From Frigoriglobus tundricola (GTDB lineage: Bacteria; Planctomycetota; Planctomycetia; Gemmatales; Gemmataceae), in the NCBI RefSeq assembly GCF_013128195.2, contig NZ_CP053452.2, forward strand, positions 6,634,001-6,698,000: a stretch of 64,000 bases of DNA, in the 5' to 3' direction. The notes under the pieces were generated by a model. It did not search any database. It was not told the origin of the DNA and saw only the letters and a program-made list of their open reading frames with translations. How positions within the stretch are numbered: position 1 is the stretch's first letter; every line of letters begins with the position of its first letter. Positions 57,369-63,862 of the stretch are shown here, piece after piece. The translations under genes were made by a program, and so were the position numbers.

Positions 57369-58169
57369 CTACCTGCATTGCACCGCTGGCAGGGTCAACC
57401 ATTCGGATAGCGCCCACACCCGATCGGTCAGTCCCGCGGCCATTGCCGGTGTTCTCTGGTGCCAGCGCCCGTCGGCACCCTTGTGGCGGAGCGTGCGGAC
57501 CGGCCAGCAGAAGTTGTAGCTGAAGTAGCTGAAGGCGGTGGCCGCACGGTGCGTGTCCCAGTCCTTCGAGAACCCATAGCTCTTGCGCACCTTGCGGCTG
57601 CACCGATTCCGGTCCGTCCCGTTGTGTCGCTCCACGAAGCACGTGTTGACCGCCGTGCTCACCGCCGAGGCGAGTAGCGCGGCCGTGACCGCCACCACCG
57701 CCCCGAACACCACCCGCGTGCTCACCGCCACCACCCGGTTGTTCTCCCGCTCCTTGTGGACGGTCGCATAGGTGACCTCGGGCGGGATGACCCGGTGGGC
57801 CTTGCGCGGCCGACCGGGTCGCCCGGTTCGCGGCGGGGTCACCAAGTGCCCGTAGGTGTCCCGGATCGCCGAGGCGTACACCGGGTACTCGTCGGACGTC
57901 ATGAGCCGCATCACTCGGCCCCCGGTGCGCCGGTGGAAGTCACGGACCAGGGCGTGGGTCGCGTCCTCGGTCCGCTTACCGACCAACAGGCTCACGACCA
58001 ATCGGCTCTCGGGATCGAGGGCCACGTGGTCCCAGCAGTCCCCGCGCCGGGTCTCGTCGGGGCCGCAGTTCTTCTCCTTACGGCCCACGAAATCCCACTT
58101 CTCATCGAACTGCACTTCGCGGGTCGTCGGGGGAAAAAGCCACGAGCTCGTCGTGCAACGCGCGGGCAT
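57369..58169 (-). CDS. IS1-like transposase, catalytic part (InsB-like)
   Basis: The frame contains the DDE set of IS1-family transposases: the first Asp in VQFDEKWDFVGRK, the second in TSDEYPVYASAI, and the Glu in CFVERHNGTDRNR. The YGFSKDWDTH and SYFSYNFCWPVRTLRHK ending is also typical of the family. It needs the upstream frame for the helix-turn-helix. The overlap at the T5/C5 run near 58122-58131 requires a plus-one shift (or one base fewer) to fuse the frames as AFPPTTREVQFDEKW. Classical IS1 uses a minus-one shift, so a base-calling indel is also possible. Confidence 0.85.
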   Translation of the reverse strand: MPARCTTSSWLFPPTTREVQFDEKWDFVGRKEKNCGPDETRRGDCWDHVALDPESRLVVSLLVGKRTEDATHALVRDFHRRTGGRVMRLMTSDEYPVYASAIRDTYGHLVTPPRTGRPGRPRKAHRVIPPEVTYATVHKERENNRVVAVSTRVVFGAVVAVTAALLASAVSTAVNTCFVERHNGTDRNRCSRKVRKSYGFSKDWDTHRAATAFSYFSYNFCWPVRTLRHKGADGRWHQRTPAMAAGLTDRVWALSEWLTLPAVQCR

Positions 58170-58476
58170 GTTGGCCGGCCCGTCGGATGTACCGGGTCAC
58201 CGTATTGGTATGAACCCCGGTGAGCCGTGCGGTCTTGCGGGTCCCGATCCCTTCGGCCACGTGAGCCAGAACCGCGGTCACCCGCGCGGCCGGCAGTCGG
58301 GCGTCGAACAGTGGGGTGCCCTTGCGCTCGGAGAACCGGGCCTTGCAGGTCCGGCACCGGAGCACCCGCGTCTTGTTCGGCCCATAACGGGCCGGCACGG
58401 TCAGGTTCCCGTGGTTCCGTTTCCCATGGTCGGGACAATGGGCATTGAGGCAACAGAAGCGGCTCAGGTCGTCCAT
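58102..58476 (-). CDS. IS1-like transposase, DNA-binding part (InsA-like)
   Basis: A 124-residue frame with an N-terminal zinc-ribbon (CCLNAHCPDHG ... VLRCRTCKARFSERKGTP) and a helix-turn-helix (AEGIGTRKTARLTGVHTNTVTRYIRR), as in InsA. The ATG at 58476 is the nearest start; the ribosome site is weak. It ends shortly after the slippery T5/C5 run, where it overlaps the catalytic frame. Confidence 0.8.
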   Translation of the reverse strand: MDDLSRFCCLNAHCPDHGKRNHGNLTVPARYGPNKTRVLRCRTCKARFSERKGTPLFDARLPAARVTAVLAHVAEGIGTRKTARLTGVHTNTVTRYIRRAGQHARALHDELVAFSPDDPRSAVR

Positions 58477-58525
58477 GACGGATCTCAATCCGTGGGAGCA
58501 AATGCCAACCGAGAAGCGGAATCCC

Positions 58526-58750
58526 TTACCATACCTCCGGTAACTCGTGCAAGGCTAATAAGACACCACCGAACTCCGGCAAGTTCTGCGATTCTGCCCG
58601 CTCCGCACCCGGATCGAAGACGGCCGGCCACAACGGCCGGGGCACAACGACCTCATACCCCGTCGGTTCATGGGGGCGCAATTTCAGTTTAACCCACGCG
58701 GCCTCAAAGGGGACAGGGGTACCACCGATGGTGAACGACGGTGTTTGCAT
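58526..58750 (-). CDS. integron-type cassette gene, hypothetical protein 1
   Basis: A 74-residue protein starting at ATG 58750. An ideal AGGAGG lies six to eight bases upstream, and the whole leader is only 13 nt long, counted from the GTT box of attC-like site A. The sequence (ITIGGTPVPFEAAWVKLK-like start, then EPTGYEVVVPRPLWPAVFDP) is coherent but unfamiliar. The gene ends at the edge of the IS1-like element, so the attC site expected behind it is missing or was destroyed by that insertion. Confidence 0.6.
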   Translation of the reverse strand: MQTPSFTIGGTPVPFEAAWVKLKLRPHEPTGYEVVVPRPLWPAVFDPGAERAESQNLPEFGGVLLALHELPEVW

Positions 58751-58763
58751 CGGCCCTCCTGCC

Positions 58764-58853
58764 GCCGAACGATGTAGCTCACCGGCCGCGCACGCCGCGC
58801 TCGGTGCGGGAAACAACGCATGTGCAGCGGTCCGGTGCAGCGGCGGGTTCGGC
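58764..58853 (-). repeat. attC-like site A (90 bp)
   Basis: Outer boxes GCCGAAC (58764-58770) and GTTCGGC (58847-58853) are complementary. The inner boxes GCTCACCGG (58777-58785) and CCGGTGCAGC (58832-58841) pair with one extra base in the right arm. The spacers are 6 and 5 nt. Read on the minus strand the extra base falls in the L'' position, matching the direction of the cassette genes. Confidence 0.75.
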
Positions 58854-59182
58854 CTGTTCGCCGGCCTCGACGGTTCCGCGAAGCCTGCGCCACCGTGGCG
58901 GATCGGCGGAGCGGGAGCGACACACCCCGGTGCGTGCGGCCCACCGCAACGCTCAGTCGGGGCCGCGGGGGCACCGGCCACCTCCCCACCGACCCGCATC
59001 CGCTGTGCCCGTGGCACCCACGCGGCGCCGCGGAGCCGACGCGCCGCGCCGAGGTGGGTGCGGCCGCCGCATTCTCTGTCCGGGCCGCGGGGTCCGCAAC
59101 CCCCTCGTGCTCCGCGCCCCGGGCCACCGACGCGGGCGGGCCAGGGGTCTTCGCTCGGGGCGACGCAGAGGAGCGGTCCCCC
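58854..59182 (-). repeat. cassette without a clear gene, copy 1
   Basis: About 330 bp between sites A and B. It is strongly similar to 59800-60129 (shared blocks such as CCCACGCGGCGCCGCGGAGC and CGCAACCCCCTCGTGC), so the same cassette is present twice. Several frames are open because of high GC, but their sequences drift in frame between the two copies, arguing against a protein. It may carry an RNA or be non-coding. Confidence 0.55.
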
Positions 59183-59295
59183 GCCGAACGAATCAGCTCA
59201 CCGGCCCGGCCGCGATACCAGTAACGCACACGGACACGCGGTGAGCAACGAGAAACGAACTACGTGGCCGGGTCCGGTGCAGCGTGGGGTTCGGC
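59183..59295 (-). repeat. attC-like site B (113 bp)
   Basis: Outer boxes at 59183-59189 and 59289-59295; inner boxes at 59196-59204 and 59274-59283, with the same extra base as in the other sites. It belongs to the longer sub-type, whose stem continues with GGCCCGGCC on the left and GGCCGGG on the right, around a centre containing GTAACGCACACGG. Confidence 0.75.
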
Positions 59296-59399
59296 TGTCT
59301 TTGGGCGCTCGCAACCACCAGTCGGGGCGTGCCAGTTCCTGAACCACGCACCGCGAAGTCGCAACTCTTGCGGGACCGCCCAGAAGAGCGGGCCAGCGA

Positions 59400-59693
59400 T
59401 CACTCCCAGCCCTCGAAGTGATCGAACGTAACCCGCCCGGAGTCCGCCCAGACGTACACGGTGATGTGGGTGTTGCTCATGCACACGCCCGCAGGCACCA
59501 CCCGCACGAACTCCACATACCACCGCCGACCCGGGAGACTCGCCGAACTGAATACCACCGGGATATAGTCCCCAGCCCAGTCCACTTCAGCTTCGGTCGC
59601 GACGACACGGCAGTCGTTGGTTGCCAGGAACGCTGTGGCGAGGGCTATCGCCCGGCCGCGGTTCACCGGCCTACGGAACAGCCAGCCCAACAC
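59400..59693 (-). CDS. integron-type cassette gene, hypothetical protein 2
   Basis: A 97-residue protein from GTG 59693, 16 nt after the GTT box of site C, with GAGGG in between. The composition is coherent: a helix (GRAIALATAFLATNDCRVV), then strands (DYIPVVFSSASLPGRRWYVE, ITVYVWADSGRVTFDHF). The strand-rich C-terminus resembles small one-domain proteins that occur as immunity or unknown cassettes; I recognise no family. About 100 bp separate its stop from site B. Confidence 0.6.
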   Translation of the reverse strand: MLGWLFRRPVNRGRAIALATAFLATNDCRVVATEAEVDWAGDYIPVVFSSASLPGRRWYVEFVRVVPAGVCMSNTHITVYVWADSGRVTFDHFEGWE

Positions 59694-59709
59694 GGCTGCG
59701 CCCTCTGTG

Positions 59710-59799
59710 GCCGAACGATGTAGCTCACCGGCCGCGCACGCCGCGATGGGTGCGGGAAACAACGTATGTGCCGCGGTCCGGTGCAGCGGCGGGTTCGGC
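59710..59799 (-). repeat. attC-like site C (90 bp)
   Basis: Outer boxes at 59710-59716 and 59793-59799; inner boxes at 59723-59731 and 59778-59787, again with the extra base on the right. It is nearly identical to site A over its whole length, including the central AAACAACG and ATGTG blocks. Confidence 0.75.
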
Positions 59800-60129
59800 G
59801 TCTTCGCCGGCCTCGGCGGTTCCGCGCCGCCCGCGCCACCGACGCGCCTCCGCGGGGCGGGAGCGACACGCCCCGGTGCGTGCGGCCCACCGCTGGTCTC
59901 CATCGGGGGCCGCGGGGACGCCCGCCACCTCACCCCCGACCCGCATCCGCTGTGCCCGCGGCACCCACGCGGCGCCGCGGAGCCGACGCGCCGCGCCGAG
60001 GTGCGTGCGGCCGCCGCATTCTCCGACCGGGCCGCGGGGTCCGCAACCCCCTCGTGCCCCGCGCCCGAGGCCACCGACGCGAGCGGGCCAGGGGTCTTCG
60101 CCCGGGGCGACGCGGAGGAGCTGTCCCCC
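59800..60129 (-). repeat. cassette without a clear gene, copy 2
   Basis: The second copy of the 330-bp cassette described at 58854-59182, flanked in the same order by a short-type site on the left (C) and a long-type site on the right (D). The two copies are collinear but differ at scattered positions and small indels, so the duplication is not recent. Confidence 0.55.
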
Positions 60130-60243
60130 GCCGAACGTAAAAGCTCACCGGCCCGGCCGCGACTCCAATGTGCGACAACAGGAGTTGGTGAGCGCCCAGA
60201 ACCAAAAGACGTGGCCGGGTCCGTGTGCAGCGGCAGGTTCGGC
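60130..60243 (-). repeat. attC-like site D (114 bp)
   Basis: Outer boxes at 60130-60136 and 60237-60243; the left inner box is at 60143-60151. The right inner box is altered (CCGTGTGCAGC), so pairing is slightly weaker than elsewhere. It is a long-type site. The next gene's stop codon begins 5 nt to its right. Confidence 0.72.
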
Positions 60244-60248
60244 GAGGA

Positions 60249-60893
60249 TCACAGCAACCCGGCGTCGTTCCCCAGCGCCATCAAGTGCAGCAGGAAGTAC
60301 ACCAGCGCGGCCTCGCGGTGCTTGGTGATCCCCAACTGATCGATCCAGGAGTCAATTGCGCCCTCATCTCGAAGCACCAACGGCTTGAGTGCCCGCAAGG
60401 TTCCCCGGTCCGCATCGGTTGCTTCCCGCTCGAGGAAGTCCATAATCCGAGTCGCGAACTGAAGCTCACCGTATCGGGCAGCCGGTTCGGCTAAGTACTT
60501 CAGGTCAGGTGGCAGCTTGTTCCAGTCCAGTTCCGCGGGAAACTCCATGGGCCGGACGGCCCCATCGTTGAACGGGGCGAGCCCGCGTTTGCTCAGTTCG
60601 GCGAACAGACACAGCAACCCGTAGACTGGCCAAGTTGTCTCCGCAGGGCACGTTCCCTTTACCGAATGTTTGTGGTGCCAGCGATTGATCAAAGGGCCGT
60701 GACCCTTCGCATGGATTTCGGCGTAGAGCTGTCTCAGCGGCTCAATCTCAACCGCCGATAATCGCTCGGCGTACTGCACATGCCGGCCAAGCGCGCGGTC
60801 GTATTCTGCGACCCGAGCGTCCGTGCCGTGCAACTCGGCGAGCGGGATGATGTAGTGCAACTCGCTCGGCAGGTACTCGGGTGAAATCGGCAT
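60249..60893 (-). CDS. integron-type cassette gene, hypothetical protein 3
   Basis: A 214-residue protein from ATG 60893, 16 nt after the GTT box of site E, with GGAGGGG seven bases before the start. It is mainly helical (VAEYDRALGRHVQYAERLSA, ELQFATRIMDFLEREATDAD, EAALVYFLLHLMALGND) with a conserved-looking WPVYGLLCLFAELSKRG. I recognise no family. The stop lies 5 nt before site D, so gene plus one site make up the whole 0.78-kb cassette. Confidence 0.7.
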   Translation of the reverse strand: MPISPEYLPSELHYIIPLAELHGTDARVAEYDRALGRHVQYAERLSAVEIEPLRQLYAEIHAKGHGPLINRWHHKHSVKGTCPAETTWPVYGLLCLFAELSKRGLAPFNDGAVRPMEFPAELDWNKLPPDLKYLAEPAARYGELQFATRIMDFLEREATDADRGTLRALKPLVLRDEGAIDSWIDQLGITKHREAALVYFLLHLMALGNDAGLL

Positions 60894-60909
60894 CCGCAAC
60901 CCCTCCGCT

Positions 60910-61023
60910 GCCGAACGAGAAAAGCTCACCGGCCCGGCCGCGACTCCAGTAACGCACACGGACGCTCGGTGAGCAACGGGAAACAAGTTACGTGGCCGGG
61001 TCCGGTGCAGCGGAGGGTTCGGC
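60910..61023 (-). repeat. attC-like site E (114 bp)
   Basis: Outer boxes at 60910-60916 and 61017-61023; inner boxes at 60924-60932 and 61002-61011. The left spacer is 7 nt rather than 6. It is a long-type site, very similar to B. Confidence 0.75.
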
Positions 61024-61038
61024 CTGCCTTTGTCGAGC

Positions 61039-61264
61039 CTACCCGATGCAGAACTCCGGGATGGTATCCTTCGGCGCGATTTCGACCAATAGGTGGTAAC
61101 AGTAGACCAAGCGGGACAGCCACGCAGCCTTCACCTCCGCGTCGAACTCGATGCTTTCCAGGTGCAGTTGGAGAAGCTCGATCTCGCGGTGTAGTTCCGC
61201 GAGATCGTCCCAGCCGATGAAGTGTACTTGTTTAGCGCGTCGATCTCTGCCGCGCCTCGATCAC
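61039..61264 (-). pseudogene. broken small cassette gene
   Basis: A minus-strand frame ending at TAG 61039, 15 nt before site E, has coherent sequence (VHFIGWDDLAELHREIELL, FDAEVKAAWLSRLVYCYH, VEIAPKDTIPEFCIG). It lacks a start codon after the in-frame TGA at 61261. A GTG at 61264 opens the neighbouring frame (IEARQRSTR) and would join it through one base near 61232. It is either a gene with one indel or a truncated one. Confidence 0.45.
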
Positions 61265-61291
61265 CAAGCCGTTAACCCGCTAAGTCGCCGA

Positions 61292-62008
61292 TCACTGTTT
61301 GTTGAGCACGGCATCCAACACCCAGCATCCTCGGACGTGAAGGCCGGGGATGCGGCAGTGGGCCAGAATGTCCGTGTTCTCGCAGCCCGCGTCCTGTAGC
61401 GCGTCGGCGAGGATCGGCATCGCGCCGAAGTCGCGTGACTCGTACATCTGTCGCGCGAGGGCAACGGCGGTGTCAGTCCGCCACGACGGAGAGAAGGCGA
61501 CCGGGCGGAAGGGGTTCCCGAAGATGTCGCGGATGAGTCCCGTCTGCGCTGCCAACTCTTTGCCTCTGGCTGCTCGCTCGGACTTCTTGTTGAGCCGCTT
61601 GTAAACTGTTGCCTGGGCTGCACACTGCGAACTGTCTTCAGCCGCTCGATAGTCGTCCTCGTCACTCTCGCGTGGGAGAAATGCTCGATCATCATCCGCC
61701 GCCGACATCGAAGCGCAGTTGCTCATCTCGCGCGCTGAATCGCGCTCTCCATCCACCCGCGTAATCTGCCAGTCGAGTTCGATGGTCGCGGTACGCGCAG
61801 CCTCCCGCTCTTGGTCCGTTGCGAGGTCGTCCGCGTAGCGCTCAGCGACTTCGACCGCAGTGCGACTCCGCGCATCAGTGAGAAGCGGCCACACGCGACG
61901 GCAGCAAGAACAAGCAAACAGTCGGAGCTTCCGCGCTCTCGCCCCATCACCGAGGAACCTTAACATCTGGCGTGGTTCAACGCACGTCTCCCATTCCGCT
62001 TCGGTCAT
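61292..62008 (-). CDS. hypothetical protein of a Gemmata-type paralogous family
   Basis: A 238-residue protein beginning MTEAEWETCVEPRQML and continuing RKLRLFACSCCRRVWPLLTD and VEVAERYADDLAT, with a C-terminal LADALQDAGCENTDILAHC and HVRGCWVLD. I recall this pattern from multi-copy uncharacterised genes of Gemmata-like planctomycetes; no activity is known. The ATG at 62008 has GAGGGG about eight bases before it. It is in the cassette array but has no attC-like site directly upstream, where the IS66-type gene lies instead. Confidence 0.72.
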   Translation of the reverse strand: MTEAEWETCVEPRQMLRFLGDGARARKLRLFACSCCRRVWPLLTDARSRTAVEVAERYADDLATDQEREAARTATIELDWQITRVDGERDSAREMSNCASMSAADDDRAFLPRESDEDDYRAAEDSSQCAAQATVYKRLNKKSERAARGKELAAQTGLIRDIFGNPFRPVAFSPSWRTDTAVALARQMYESRDFGAMPILADALQDAGCENTDILAHCRIPGLHVRGCWVLDAVLNKQ

Positions 62009-62111
62009 CGGTCACCCCTCGGGCATTCCCTTCCACAGTAACCCCGGCGTTCATCGGATTCTTTCTCCGGTGGTCTCACCCCGACCGACCTCCTTTTCCG
62101 GCAGTCGTTCA

Positions 62112-63488
62112 TCACCCTAACAGCAGCGGGCGCGGCAGGAGCCGGTTACCGAACCAGCGCAACGTCCGGCTGACGTGATCCACGACCGAGAGCGTCTGGC
62201 GGCGGCACGTCTCGAACACGGACATCAACACGCCCTGCGCTCGCGCGCCCGTGACGGTCCGGTTGCCGCCCCACACCTTCCGATTTACCACCGCCGGGCG
62301 GATCGCCTGCTCGGCCTTCCAGTTCGTCGGCTCGATCCGCGGGTCGAACACGAACGCGAACCACTGCTCGAAGTGGTTCCACAGGTGCCTCGCCAGGGTC
62401 GCGTACTCCGGCACCGCCCGCGGTCGCGTCACCAACTCCAGCAGGCGGTCGTCGAACTGCCCCCGGTGCGCGTCGAGTTGGTCGTCGGTCCACGTCCCCG
62501 GCACATACCCGTTCCGCCAGTGGATCGCCTCGGTGAGCAGCGCAATCACCTGCCGTGGGAACCGCACGGCCCCGCGGGTGGCGCGCTCCAGCAACTCCCG
62601 CGCGCGGCGGAGCACGTGGGCCAGGCACTGCTGGTGGATCGCCGCCTCGAACCGGTCGTACGAGGCGAACCCGTCGTGGCTCAGGATGCCGGACCAGTCC
62701 GCCCCGATCACCCGCTCCAGGACGGCGGCACTGCGTTGGGAGTCGATACCGTAGGCGGTGGCCCGGTCACCGACCCACGCATGGAGCCAGGCGGGATGCC
62801 CTCCGATCCGCCACCCCGTCTCGTCGGCCGCGATCTGCTCGGACGACCGCACCTCGTCGAGGATCAGTTGGTAGTCGGGTTCCAGTCGCGACGCTGTGCG
62901 GAGGTCGATCTGGGCGCTGGCCCCGCGGGTCAGGGTGATGCCGAACAGGGTCCGGAACACCGACGCGACCTTGCCGTGCGACAGGCCCATCTGGGTGTGC
63001 AGGACCGCGGCCGCGGCCTGGGCGTCAGGGCCGATCTGGCTGGCAGCCGCGCCAAGGGCGTCGGACGTCTGGAGCGGATGCCGGCCCTGGGTCCGCTTCC
63101 CGCACGACTCGCAGTGACCGATGTGGACGCGGAACTTGCGGAGCAGCGGGGTGCGTGGGATCTCGGTCTGGAACTGCTCCGCCGTGCCGGTCTCGACCAG
63201 CCGGCCCCGGCAGTGCGGACAGGAGTCGGGGAGGTGCGCCTCGTGGCACTCCGCAACCTGATCGTGAGGCGGGGGCGGGCGGCGCCCGTGCTTGCCGTGG
63301 GCGTCGCCCGACTTGCGACCGGGTGTCTTCGGGTCGGGCTTGGGCGGACCCTTGCGGAACGGGGCGGCCTGTCGCTTGCCGGCGCGCACTGCCTCGTCGA
63401 GCCGCCGGGTCAACTCGGCGACCTGGGCTTCGAGTTCGGCGACACGCTGGAGGAGATCCCGACAGCCAGGACACGCGGGTTCGGCCAT
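62112..63488 (-). CDS. IS66-family transposase (TnpC-type)
   Basis: A 458-residue protein. An N-terminal leucine-zipper-like helix (LLQRVAELEAQVAELTRRL), a basic linker and a zinc-finger (CPHCRGRL ... CESCGKR) lead into the DDE domain. The catalytic residues are visible in AADETGWR, LSHDGFASYD and NWKAEQAIRP. The C-terminus ends with GGNRTVTGARAQG, typical of IS66. The accessory tnpA and tnpB genes of full IS66 elements are absent. I could not define terminal repeats; GTCGTTC occurs near both sides. It splits the cassette array between sites E and F. Confidence 0.9.
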   Translation of the reverse strand: MAEPACPGCRDLLQRVAELEAQVAELTRRLDEAVRAGKRQAAPFRKGPPKPDPKTPGRKSGDAHGKHGRRPPPPHDQVAECHEAHLPDSCPHCRGRLVETGTAEQFQTEIPRTPLLRKFRVHIGHCESCGKRTQGRHPLQTSDALGAAASQIGPDAQAAAAVLHTQMGLSHGKVASVFRTLFGITLTRGASAQIDLRTASRLEPDYQLILDEVRSSEQIAADETGWRIGGHPAWLHAWVGDRATAYGIDSQRSAAVLERVIGADWSGILSHDGFASYDRFEAAIHQQCLAHVLRRARELLERATRGAVRFPRQVIALLTEAIHWRNGYVPGTWTDDQLDAHRGQFDDRLLELVTRPRAVPEYATLARHLWNHFEQWFAFVFDPRIEPTNWKAEQAIRPAVVNRKVWGGNRTVTGARAQGVLMSVFETCRRQTLSVVDHVSRTLRWFGNRLLPRPLLLG

Positions 63489-63537
63489 GACGACATCGTA
63501 GTGACCGGGGCGTCGAGCAGTCCGAACGACGCGCTAA

Positions 63538-63738
63538 TCAAGTACCGATGAAGTACACTGGATCGGTGACGCCTAACTCAGTCAGTCGGGTGAGTCCAAC
63601 GGCACGAAGCCTCGGGAGATTCCAGAACTCCATGCTGGGGCCTTGAGTTCCGAACAGGAAATACGGGGCGTTCACCTCAATGGGTTTGTACGGGCTCTCC
63701 GTTTCGTCTCGATAGCCGATGCTGAGCGTTCGACTCAT
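63538..63738 (-). CDS. integron-type cassette gene, hypothetical protein 4
   Basis: A 66-residue protein from ATG 63738, 27 nt after the GTT box of site F (GGAAG in the leader). The sequence is compact (SIGYRDETESPYKPIEVNA, then NLPRLRAVGLTRL and ELGVTDPVYFIG) and unfamiliar. A GTG two codons earlier is an alternative. Its own downstream attC site is missing; the IS66-type region starts within about 50 bp. Confidence 0.55.
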   Translation of the reverse strand: MSRTLSIGYRDETESPYKPIEVNAPYFLFGTQGPSMEFWNLPRLRAVGLTRLTELGVTDPVYFIGT

Positions 63739-63765
63739 TGACACACTTCCGCTACGCCCTCTGGT

Positions 63766-63855
63766 GCCGAACGATGAAGCTCACCGGCCGCGCACGCCGC
63801 GATCGGTGCTGCAAACAACGCATGTGCAGCGGTCCGGTGCAGCGTGGGGTTCGGC
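63766..63855 (-). repeat. attC-like site F (90 bp)
   Basis: Outer boxes at 63766-63772 and 63849-63855; inner boxes at 63779-63787 and 63834-63843 with the shared extra base. It is short-type like A and C. A stop codon of the next gene lies 7 nt to the right, the normal gene-attC spacing. Confidence 0.75.
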
Positions 63856-63862
63856 CTCGGGC

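Larger units (their letters stand above)
57366..58525 (-). mobile_element. IS1-like insertion sequence
   Basis: About 1.16 kb holding two overlapping minus-strand frames with IS1-type InsA and InsB features. It truncates the IS5-type gene on the left and directly abuts the stop of a small cassette gene on the right (58526). I could not identify convincing terminal inverted repeats or a target duplication, so the ends are inferred from the coding limits. Confidence 0.65.

Noticed and set aside
58684-59229. Possible protein frames through the repeated 330-bp cassette
   Set aside because: The frames differ between the two homologous copies and run across the palindromes, so they are unlikely to be translated.
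61261-61263. In-frame TGA as a selenocysteine codon in the small cassette gene
   Set aside because: The upstream part of that frame is a shadow of the next gene, and no SECIS-like hairpin is apparent; a truncated or frameshifted gene is simpler.
58764-63855. Interpretation of the repeats as a CRISPR array
   Set aside because: Spacers would be 330 bp to 2.7 kb and contain genes; the repeats are 90-114 bp palindromes. No Cas gene is present.
58764-63855. Interpretation of the repeats as simple MITEs or REP elements
   Set aside because: Not excluded, but the conserved asymmetric base, two-box arms with constant spacers, uniform gene direction and tight gene-site spacing fit attC sites better.
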